From: Bacillota bacterium
Lineage (GTDB): Bacteria > Bacillota_A > Clostridia > Clostridiales > Clostridiaceae
Direction of reading: 5' to 3'
DNA: 6,374 bases
NCBI GenBank assembly: GCA_021780795.1
Contig: JAJXYA010000363.1
Coordinates: 1 to 6,374 of the forward strand
In this document: positions 1-4,605 of the stretch, in pieces
Layout: the number at the start of each line of letters is the position of its first letter
Numbering within the stretch: position 1 is the stretch's first letter
Position numbers and translations under genes: made by a program
The notes under the pieces: generated by a model
The model's database searches: none
Seen by the model: only the letters and a program-made list of their open reading frames with translations
Told to the model about the DNA's origin: nothing

Positions 1-1
1 C

Positions 2-922
2 CTTTTAAATTTATTAAAAGGAAATTCTACAGTAATAGCAGCTGTAGCCCCTGCCATTACTGGTCAATTTGGAGAAAATGTTAATGTAAATAACCTTAGA
101 ACCGCATTTAAGAAAATGGGATTTGCTGACATGGTTGAAGTAGCTTTTTTTGCAGATATGCTCACATTAAAAGAGGCCATAGAATTTGATGAACATGTTA
201 AGACAAAAGAAGATCTAATGATTACCTCCTGCTGTTGCCCTATGTGGGTAGGTATGGTTAAGAAGGTATACCACAATCTAGTAAAGCATGTATCTCCCTC
301 TATATCCCCTATGATTGCAGCGGGTAGAATTTTAAAGGAATTGAACCCTAACTGTAGCGTAGTGTTTGTTGGCCCCTGCATTGCAAAAAAAGGCGAGGCT
401 AAGGATAAAGACCTTTTAGGTGATATAGATTATGTGCTTACCTTCTCAGAACTTAAGGATATTTTTGATACATTAAACATAGATCCAGAAAAACTACAAG
501 AAGATGTATCTACCGAATATGCTTCCAAAGGCGGTAGACTTTATGCTAGGACGGGAGGAGTGTCTATCGCTATTGGAGAAGTTATAGAAAGACTATTTCC
601 TGAAAAATATAATTTATTGGATGCTGTTCAAGGAAACGGTGTAAAAGAATGTAAAGAATTACTTACTAAAGCCCAAAACGGGGAAGTTAATGCAAATTTC
701 ATAGAAGGTATGGGTTGTGTTGGCGGCTGCGTTGGAGGTCCTAAATCTTTGATCGACGCAAGTTCTGGGAAGCGTAAAGTAGACGAATTTGCGGAGAATT
801 CAAAAATTAAAGTAGCCATAGATAGTGATTGTATGCACGAAATCCTAAGTAGAATTGGAATTAATACTGCTAATGATTTTAAAGATAAAAATAAAACCAA
901 GATATTCCATAGAGAGTTTTAG
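2..922 (+). CDS. [FeFe]-hydrogenase catalytic (H-cluster) domain, 5'-partial
   Basis: The C-terminal 306 residues of an iron-only hydrogenase, which interconverts protons plus electrons and H2 at the H-cluster in the cytoplasm of anaerobes. The frame is open to the left edge, so the ATG at 116 is internal and the N-terminal ferredoxin-type [4Fe-4S] domains lie outside. Counting from the first full codon, the three H-cluster motifs are visible: TSCCCPMW at 75-82, GPCIAKKGE at 124-132 (Cys126, Lys129) and EGMGCVGGCVGGP at 235-247 (Cys239, Cys243). Aligned from memory to Clostridium pasteurianum CpI, proton-path residues Glu279, Glu282 and Ser319 correspond to Glu58, Glu61 and Ser98, so it should be catalytic. 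Oddities are three cysteines in the first motif instead of two, and Gly for Met in the second; these resemble the non-classical (group B-like) enzymes and TSCCCP enzymes such as CbA5H. No terminator follows before the PAP2 gene. The family call is secure; the subgroup is inferred. Confidence 0.95.
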   Translation, partial: LLNLLKGNSTVIAAVAPAITGQFGENVNVNNLRTAFKKMGFADMVEVAFFADMLTLKEAIEFDEHVKTKEDLMITSCCCPMWVGMVKKVYHNLVKHVSPSISPMIAAGRILKELNPNCSVVFVGPCIAKKGEAKDKDLLGDIDYVLTFSELKDIFDTLNIDPEKLQEDVSTEYASKGGRLYARTGGVSIAIGEVIERLFPEKYNLLDAVQGNGVKECKELLTKAQNGEVNANFIEGMGCVGGCVGGPKSLIDASSGKRKVDEFAENSKIKVAIDSDCMHEILSRIGINTANDFKDKNKTKIFHREF

Positions 923-956
923 ATAATATTTTACAATATAAATATGGGTTAAAATA

Positions 957-965
957 TGATACAAT
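957..965 (+). promoter_or_regulatory. Candidate extended -10 promoter for the PAP2 gene
   Basis: TGATACAAT is a TGn extended -10 (hexamer TACAAT at 960-965), 49 bases before the PAP2 start. A TTTACA lies at 930-935, but its 24-base spacing is too long for a standard -35. The promoter would therefore rely on the extended -10. Read-through from the hydrogenase is also possible, because no terminator intervenes. Confidence 0.4.
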
Positions 966-1014
966 ATGCAGTAATTAAGATAAATAATTCTTTGTGTTTA
1001 AAGGGGAGGGTTTT

Positions 1015-1539
1015 ATGAAAGCATTATTTGAATATATAAGCCATAGAGATATTCGGCTACTTAAATTTATAAATAATTCTTGGAAGTGTAGGTTTTTAGA
1101 TAGTATAATGCCAGTTATGACTTATTTAGGCTCTTTTCCCTTTATGTTTATATTTTGCACCGTTGCCTTTTTGTTGAATCGCACTATGCTTCACAGCATG
1201 GCTATTAAAGCTATGATTTCTATAACAATCAGCACCGGTATTGGTAAAATTCTCAAAGTAAGTGTTACTAGATTGAGACCTTTTATAAAAATTCCAAATT
1301 TAAACATAAAAAAAATAGATATAGATAAATACTCCTTTCCCTCTGGACACACTACTGCTGCATTTTCATTAGCCGTGATAATAGCTTTATATTTTCCTAT
1401 GTTTGGATTTATAACTTTACCCTTAGCTTCTTGTGTAGGAATTTCTAGAATCTATATTGGAGTTCATTACCCTACAGATGTTATTATGGGTATTTTTATT
1501 GGATGTACAAGCTCTTTACTTACTTACAGATTCTTTTAA
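1015..1539 (+). CDS. PAP2-family membrane phosphatase
   Basis: A 174-residue integral membrane phosphatase of the PAP2 (phosphatidic acid phosphatase type 2) superfamily. Members remove phosphate from lipid phosphates such as undecaprenyl pyrophosphate, phosphatidylglycerol phosphate or phosphatidate on the outer face of the membrane. All three signature blocks are intact: K-x6-RP at 81-89 (Lys81, Arg88, Pro89), PSGH at 109-112 and SR-x5-H-x3-D at 144-155 (Ser144, Arg145, His151, Asp155). Hydrophobic stretches at about 41-55, 63-77, 116-135, 136-143 and 156-170 fit a multi-pass protein. An in-frame GTG at 994 would add seven residues, but AAGGGGAGGG at 1001-1010 sits just before the ATG at 1015, which decides the start. 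Size is like BcrC-type undecaprenyl-pyrophosphate phosphatases, but the substrate cannot be read from sequence. The stop codon lies in the left arm of the inverted repeat at 1536-1642. Confidence 0.93.
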   Translation: MKALFEYISHRDIRLLKFINNSWKCRFLDSIMPVMTYLGSFPFMFIFCTVAFLLNRTMLHSMAIKAMISITISTGIGKILKVSVTRLRPFIKIPNLNIKKIDIDKYSFPSGHTTAAFSLAVIIALYFPMFGFITLPLASCVGISRIYIGVHYPTDVIMGIFIGCTSSLLTYRFF

Positions 1540-1642
1540 CGACATTTTAGAAGGAAGGTCGCCCACTTCTATTAGTAGGCGCTATATACTATAACAAAGA
1601 AAAAACTTAGTAATAATATAAATCTCCTTCTGAAGTCGTTAA
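1536..1642. repeat. Long inverted repeat downstream of the PAP2 gene
   Basis: TTAACGAC at 1536-1543 and AGAAGGA at 1549-1555 are matched by TCCTTCT at 1625-1631 and GTCGTTAA at 1635-1642. This gives two perfect helices of 8 and 7 bp separated by a short asymmetric internal loop and enclosing about 69 bases. Inside is a further hairpin, CGCCCACT (1560-1567) with AGTAGGCG (1574-1581), one C-A mismatch and a 6-base loop. The left arm overlaps the PAP2 stop codon. It could be a folded RNA or the ends of a small non-autonomous element. There is no poly-T tail, so it is not a classical terminator. No target-site duplication is evident. Confidence 0.6.
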
Positions 1643-1679
1643 TATTGCAGCACCACAGGTGATGATTTAACAACATTTC
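1633..1679 (+). repeat. 47-nt dispersed repeat, copy 1
   Basis: This segment matches the minus strand of 4421-4376 at 39 of 47 aligned positions: seven transitions, no transversions, and one extra base (T at 1663). It begins AAGTCGTTAAT and ends in ATTTC. On the plus strand it folds as GTCGTTAA (1635-1642) with TTAACAAC (1667-1674), 7 of 8 paired, enclosing CACC-ACA-GGTG (1651-1661). Copy 2 keeps both helices using G-U pairs. The 5' arm also pairs perfectly with TTAACGAC at 1536-1543, so the two folds compete. I do not recognise the element. Confidence 0.7.
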
Positions 1680-1704
1680 AAAAGAAAAATCTCTCGTTTC
1701 TGTA

Positions 1705-1746
1705 AGTGGGAGTTTCCTACTCTAGCAAAGGAAAACTTCAGTAGGC
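1705..1746 (+). other. Mutually exclusive hairpins upstream of the HAD gene
   Basis: AGTGGG (1705-1710) pairs with CCTACT (1716-1721) around a 5-base loop, with one G-U. CCTACT can instead pair perfectly with AGTAGG (1740-1745) around an 18-base loop. The same two six-base strings occur as exact complements in the upstream hairpin: CCCACT at 1562-1567 and AGTAGG at 1574-1579. If the region is transcribed from upstream, it can therefore form alternative structures. Whether it is regulatory is inference; the HAD promoter seems to lie downstream of it. Confidence 0.35.
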
Positions 1747-1761
1747 TTATAAATTTCTTCA

Positions 1762-1770
1762 TGCTATACT
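1762..1770 (+). promoter_or_regulatory. Extended -10 promoter of the HAD gene
   Basis: TGCTATACT is a near-consensus extended -10 (hexamer TATACT at 1765-1770), 18 bases before the HAD ATG. No good -35 is seen at 17 bp. Transcription would start near 1777, giving a very short leader that just contains the ribosome site AGAGGTG. Confidence 0.5.
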
Positions 1771-1788
1771 TATATAAGAGGTGATTAA

Positions 1789-2442
1789 ATGCTAAAAAAT
1801 ATTAAAGCTGCAATTTTCGATTTAGACGGTACCCTTATTGACTCCATGTGGGTTTGGGGTAAAATAGATGAAGATTATTTTAGAATCAGAAATATGGATT
1901 TACCTGAAAATCTAAAAAGCCAAATAGAGCATCTTAGCTTCGATGAGACTGCAGCATATTTTAAAAATAATTTTGGTATATCCGATACTATAGAAGAAAT
2001 TAAAAAGGAATGGACTGACTCTGCCTACGTGGAATATCTTAACAATGTAAAATTAAAGCCTGGAGTAGTGGAATTTTTATCATTACTTAAAACTCTCAAT
2101 ATAAAAATTGGACTAGCTACAAGCAATACTAAAGCTCTCTTAGAAGCTGGGTTGCAGGCCAATGGTATATATCATTATTTTGATTCTATAACTATCACTG
2201 ATGAAGTATCCAGAGGGAAAAATTTCCCCGATGTATATTTACTTGCTGCTGAAAAGTTAGGTGCAAAGCCAGAGGAATGTATTGTCTTTGAAGATATACT
2301 TCCTGCAGTTAAAGGCGCAAAAGCTGCTGGAATGAAGGTAGTAGGCGTGTATGACGATTTCTCTAAAGAACAAAAAGAAGATATTATTAATCACGCAGAT
2401 AGGTATATAATAGAATATCATGAATTAACTACAGCCATTTAA
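1789..2442 (+). CDS. HAD-superfamily phosphatase (beta-phosphoglucomutase-like subfamily)
   Basis: A 217-residue soluble haloacid dehalogenase-type phosphohydrolase. All four HAD motifs are present: FDLDGT at 10-15 with nucleophile Asp11 and acid/base Asp13; LATSN at 109-113 with Thr111 as the phosphate-binding hydroxyl; Lys144 in the RGKNFPD block; and VFEDI at 166-170 with Glu168 and Asp169 for Mg2+. Residues about 16-88 form the helical C1-type cap between motifs I and II. The layout and length match subfamily IA enzymes such as beta-phosphoglucomutase, sugar-phosphate phosphatases and phosphoglycolate phosphatase. The substrate is not determinable here. The cap lacks the usual mutase signature after DG, so a simple phosphatase is more likely than a mutase. 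AGAGGTG at 1778-1784 is the ribosome site. It appears monocistronic, with a promoter immediately upstream and a terminator overlapping the stop codon. Confidence 0.9.
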   Translation: MLKNIKAAIFDLDGTLIDSMWVWGKIDEDYFRIRNMDLPENLKSQIEHLSFDETAAYFKNNFGISDTIEEIKKEWTDSAYVEYLNNVKLKPGVVEFLSLLKTLNIKIGLATSNTKALLEAGLQANGIYHYFDSITITDEVSRGKNFPDVYLLAAEKLGAKPEECIVFEDILPAVKGAKAAGMKVVGVYDDFSKEQKEDIINHADRYIIEYHELTTAI

Positions 2443-2470
2443 AACTCATGCATATACATGAGTTTTTTTT
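2441..2470 (+). terminator. Rho-independent terminator of the HAD gene
   Basis: AAAACTCATG (2441-2450) and CATGAGTTTT (2457-2466) form a perfect 10-bp stem with a 6-base loop, and the T run extends to 2470. The stem begins inside the HAD stop codon. Confidence 0.9.
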
Positions 2471-2512
2471 ATGAATTTTTTCGTTTTTAATAGAATAGTA
2501 TATACTAGGATG

Positions 2513-2536
2513 GAATATGTCTTAATTAACATATTC
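2513..2536. promoter_or_regulatory. Perfect inverted repeat, possible operator of the SH3-like gene
   Basis: GAATATGT (2513-2520) and ACATATTC (2529-2536) are perfect 8-base arms around an 8-base spacer. It lies 76 bases before the TTG start of the next gene and just upstream of a TTGAGC (2545-2550) that could be a -35. There is no T tail, so a dimeric repressor site is likelier than a terminator. The regulator is unknown. Confidence 0.35.
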
Positions 2537-2611
2537 ACAGATTTTTGAGCTATCATGTATTATATTAGTATGTCATTGTTTTAAACAAACAATTTACAAG
2601 GAGAGAGGCTC

Positions 2612-3049
2612 TTGCTTATTTTTCTATTTTCAATTCTTTTGATATGTTTTGGTGTATATTATTATCTTATGAACCAAAAATTATCAACTCAGAACACTCA
2701 ACTAAAGATTATTTCTAGGCAAAATAGAGAATTCAAATCAAAAATTGCAAGCGCGCGAAGTGCTGAGGGACCTATTATAATAAAATACAAACAACCACTT
2801 TTTAAAATAGGAACTACAAAAGAAAGTTGTAGTCTATATTTAAGTCCTATGGAAAATTCACCAATTCTATCTAATGTAGTTAAAAATACTTCCGTGGAGA
2901 TCCAAGATTTTGCTGAGATTTTTAATATTGCATGGTATGAAGTATCACTAAAATCTCAGACTAACATTAATAATAAAGGATGGATAAAAAAAGACATCAT
3001 AATTACTATAGATGATACTGTAAATAATGAAGAAGAAACTGTTACTTAA
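2612..3049 (+). CDS. Membrane-anchored protein with SH3-like domain
   Basis: A 145-residue protein. Residues 2-20 are a single hydrophobic helix. Residues 21-48 are polar, Gln/Lys/Arg-rich and helix-prone, and form a short linker. Residues about 62-131 look like a bacterial SH3 domain: a Cys-Ser-Leu-Tyr-Leu-Ser-Pro start typical of SH3b repeats, WYEV at 108-111 and GWIKKD at 123-128 near the end of the fold. The tail (132-145) is acidic. Such domains often bind cell-wall peptides, so an extracytoplasmic position with an N-terminal anchor is likely, but no enzyme domain is attached. The start is TTG at 2612, chosen because AAGGAG at 2598-2603 lies 8 bases before it and the hydrophobic helix begins at once; the next Met codon is 20 residues in and would lose the helix. 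The SH3 assignment is by pattern only. Confidence 0.75.
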   Translation: MLIFLFSILLICFGVYYYLMNQKLSTQNTQLKIISRQNREFKSKIASARSAEGPIIIKYKQPLFKIGTTKESCSLYLSPMENSPILSNVVKNTSVEIQDFAEIFNIAWYEVSLKSQTNINNKGWIKKDIIITIDDTVNNEEETVT

Positions 3050-3093
3050 AAGGTAAAAGGCATATATTGATGAAATATATGCCTTTTACCTTT
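3049..3093. terminator. 20-bp hairpin shared by two convergent genes
   Basis: Bases 3049-3068 and 3074-3093 are perfect complements, with a 5-base loop. The left arm starts in the stop codon of the SH3-like gene. The T tail is short on both strands (about three to four T, formed within the arm), but the stem is very stable. Its position between convergent genes suggests a bidirectional terminator or 3'-end stabiliser. Confidence 0.75.
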
Positions 3094-3134
3094 ATGGGTA
3101 TTTAGTTCTACACTATTTTAAGTTAATTTTAATA

Positions 3135-3239
3135 TCAATCCTTTTTATGTGTCTTTTTCCCATGTTTAGTACCAGCGTTATTTTCTTTCTTTTCCTTTTC
3201 TTGTTGACTTGCACAAGAACAATCATGTTTTTCACCCAT
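3135..3239 (-). CDS. Small Cys-X-Cys, lysine-rich protein (34 aa)
   Basis: A short reading frame of 34 residues: it begins MGEKHDCSCA, continues with a Gln/Glu/Lys-rich middle and ends in a Lys/His-rich tail, HGKKTHKKD. There are two cysteines in a CxC at 7-9 and three histidines (5, 26, 31), which could bind metal; this is inference. No membrane segment is present. A strong ribosome site, AGGAGGG (3255-3249 on the minus strand), lies 9 bases before this ATG, a TATAAT box lies further up (3312-3307) and the shared hairpin at 3049-3093 lies downstream, so it is a complete transcription unit. A second ATG at 3244 in another frame would give a 43-residue basic hydrophobic peptide (3113-3244) and is closer to the ribosome site. 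I prefer the 34-residue frame for its soluble, charged composition and CxC motif. Function unknown. Confidence 0.6.
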   Translation of the reverse strand: MGEKHDCSCASQQEKEKKENNAGTKHGKKTHKKD

Positions 3240-3306
3240 AGCATTCGTCCCTCCTAAAGTAAAAATTTAATCGTAATGTCGCTTTAATAGTTTGCTCAAT
3301 ATATAA

Positions 3307-3312
3307 ATTATA
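3307..3312 (-). promoter_or_regulatory. -10 box for the small CxC gene
   Basis: A consensus TATAAT on the minus strand, 67 bases before the 34-residue gene start. The -35 is poor: TTTTGC at 17 bp or TTGCTA at 15 bp. The leader of about 60 bases shows no obvious fold. Confidence 0.4.
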
Positions 3313-3461
3313 ATTCTATGAAATTAATAGCAAAAAGAAATCACCCATAAGTCAATTATTAGTGCTTTAAACTCTTGAAAAACTAACATTTATTAATCAC
3401 TAATTTTCAATTACCCTATTTCTATAATTAATTAAGTTTTTTATTTTTTAGAATATTAATG

Positions 3462-3470
3462 TGTTATAAT
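3462..3470 (+). promoter_or_regulatory. Extended -10 promoter of the 286-aa gene
   Basis: TGTTATAAT is a perfect extended -10 with consensus hexamer TATAAT at 3465-3470. The -35 region is a T-rich tract (about 3437-3449) without a clear hexamer. Transcription would start near 3477, just before the leader hairpin. Confidence 0.65.
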
Positions 3471-3482
3471 TTATAAATCAAA

Positions 3483-3498
3483 CTAACAATTTTGTTAG
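3483..3498 (+). promoter_or_regulatory. Leader hairpin or operator before the 286-aa gene
   Basis: CTAACA (3483-3488) and TGTTAG (3493-3498) are perfect inverted arms with a 4-base loop. They lie about 6 bases after the predicted transcription start and 5 bases before the ribosome site. It could be a 5' mRNA-protecting stem or a repressor site; the sequence does not distinguish these. Confidence 0.4.
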
Positions 3499-3515
3499 AA
3501 CTAAAGGAGTTTAAT

Positions 3516-4376
3516 ATGAGAATAATATCTGAAAACAACCTATGTATAAATAGACCATATATAAATTTAAAGAAACTACCAATAAAAAGTTCATTAAGAG
3601 CTTCCGAAATTACTGAAACTGGCTTTAAAAGTACTTATATAATAAATCAACATACACAAAACTTATCTACTAATGAAAATTACATTCTACAATATAGCGA
3701 AGGAATTCAGAAAATAACACTTGACACAGAACTATTGAATAACCTCTTATTAGTTGAAGTCAATTATTCCTTTAAAAACAGTAATAAATCTGCTAAATTC
3801 AAAGTTTACTTTGTTTTAGATAATATTAAATATTCCTTGCCATTTAGTTCATTTGAAGATGTTTATGATAACTGTATGAGCATCTTAGCTAGAGAACTTG
3901 ATGGAAAAGAAGAATTAACTTACATAAGGGAAAGTTTTAACAACCTGGAAAATGACGAAATCTCCGTAGATATAAAATTAAATTTAGAAAGATTAAAAGA
4001 ATTTAAAGATAAGGTAAACTACAAAAGAAATGTTCCTTATTTTGTTATAAATAACATTGCTTCAACTACTTCAAAGTATGACATAACCACTAAACCTAAA
4101 AAAATACTATCAAGCAATACTTTAAAAGTTCTAAGATATGACTATCCTACAAGACTTTATAGCATAGTAGAGCCTATTGATAAGATGACTAAAGTAAAAT
4201 TATACGAAACTGACATCATTTGTAATCTCGATGAAATTAATTTTCCTACCGTTAGCATATACACTGAGTATGGCCTTGGAAAATTATTAGATGTCAAAAA
4301 TAATGTTATCCCAAATACTAATACCTTATCATTATTTGCTAATATATTAGACCTAGGATTAGAAGTTTTAAACTAG
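3516..4376 (+). CDS. Hypothetical protein, 286 aa, unrecognised family
   Basis: I do not recognise this protein. It is a 286-residue, Asn/Lys/Ile-rich product with no signal peptide, membrane helix, Cys cluster or nucleotide-binding motif. Residues about 55-125 alternate hydrophobic and polar residues as in beta sheet. Residues 130-170 look helical and charged (FNNLENDE, LNLERLKEFKDKV). The C-terminal third again looks mixed beta, with repeated aromatic-Pro positions. It is probably cytoplasmic. An upstream in-frame TTG at 3492 lies inside the leader hairpin. The ATG at 3516 follows AAAGGAG (3503-3509) by six bases and is the real start. The gene has its own extended -10 promoter and stands alone: its left neighbour is divergent and its right neighbour convergent. 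Its last stop-codon base is also the first base of repeat copy 2. Codon use is as AT-rich as the neighbours, so there is no sign of recent transfer. Confidence 0.85.
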   Translation: MRIISENNLCINRPYINLKKLPIKSSLRASEITETGFKSTYIINQHTQNLSTNENYILQYSEGIQKITLDTELLNNLLLVEVNYSFKNSNKSAKFKVYFVLDNIKYSLPFSSFEDVYDNCMSILARELDGKEELTYIRESFNNLENDEISVDIKLNLERLKEFKDKVNYKRNVPYFVINNIASTTSKYDITTKPKKILSSNTLKVLRYDYPTRLYSIVEPIDKMTKVKLYETDIICNLDEINFPTVSIYTEYGLGKLLDVKNNVIPNTNTLSLFANILDLGLEVLN

Positions 4377-4421
4377 AAATACTATTAAATCTCACCTATG
4401 ATGCTACAACATTAACGACTT
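4376..4421 (-). repeat. 47-nt dispersed repeat, copy 2 (46 nt, inverted)
   Basis: Read on the minus strand, this matches 1633-1679 at 39 of 47 aligned positions. It begins AAGTCGTTAAT and ends ATTTC. Differences from copy 1 in repeat numbering are 12 A/G, 16 C/T, 21 C/T, 24 C/T, 31 T/gap, 39 C/T, 41 A/G and 42 C/T. The minus-strand fold keeps the outer and inner helices of copy 1 through G-U pairs; the plus strand would have A-C mismatches. The long upstream inverted repeat that accompanies copy 1 is absent here. The element abuts the stop codon of the 286-residue gene. Confidence 0.7.
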
Positions 4422-4436
4422 AAAATAAATAATAAT

Positions 4437-4477
4437 AAAGATTAAAGAGTGCCATATTTTTACGCTCTTTAATCTTT
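4437..4477. terminator. Terminator hairpin between convergent genes
   Basis: AAAGATTAAAGAGTG (4437-4451) pairs with CGCTCTTTAATCTTT (4463-4477): 15 bp including one G-U, with an 11-base loop. On the minus strand it is followed by a T-rich stretch, so it could end the AraC transcript. On the plus strand, the T-rich arm itself could serve to end the 286-residue gene. Confidence 0.65.
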
Positions 4478-4480
4478 AAA

Positions 4481-4509
4481 TTGACTGTTTTTAACTATGT
4501 TATTACACT
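4481..4509 (+). promoter_or_regulatory. Orphan promoter-like sequence
   Basis: TTGACT (4481-4486), a 17-base spacer and TACACT (4504-4509) make a fair sigma-A promoter on the plus strand. No plus-strand gene follows; a transcript would run through 4515-4605 and then antisense to the AraC gene. In AT-rich DNA this may be chance. Confidence 0.25.
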
Positions 4510-4605
4510 TTTTGGGTGGTCCAATGAAGACTGCATAAGATGTGTATAGTATCAATAATAAAATCTATTCTTTAGTTTATACCTGTACAAAATACATTTT
4601 AATTA

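Noticed and set aside
628..900. 90-residue minus-strand ORF
   Set aside because: It is antisense to the conserved C-terminal motifs of the hydrogenase, without a ribosome site or recognisable product.
116..922. ATG at 116 as the hydrogenase start
   Set aside because: The frame is open to the window edge and residues before it (AVAPAITGQFGE) match the start of the hydrogenase large-subunit domain, so it is an internal Met.
1633..1679. Integron attC-like site in the 47-nt repeat
   Set aside because: The repeat contains an RYYYAAC-like string (ATTTAAC), but the core-site order is wrong and no GTTRRRY partner lies downstream. No integrase is present.
1536..1746. Right end of an IS200/IS605 element with a TnpB guide RNA
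   Set aside because: The hairpins suggested it, but no tnpA or tnpB remnant is readable upstream; the preceding gene is an intact PAP2 phosphatase.
3113..3244. 43-residue ORF overlapping the small CxC gene
   Set aside because: Its ATG is nearer the ribosome site, but the product is a basic hydrophobic string typical of an out-of-frame reading, and it runs past the better-formed 34-residue frame.
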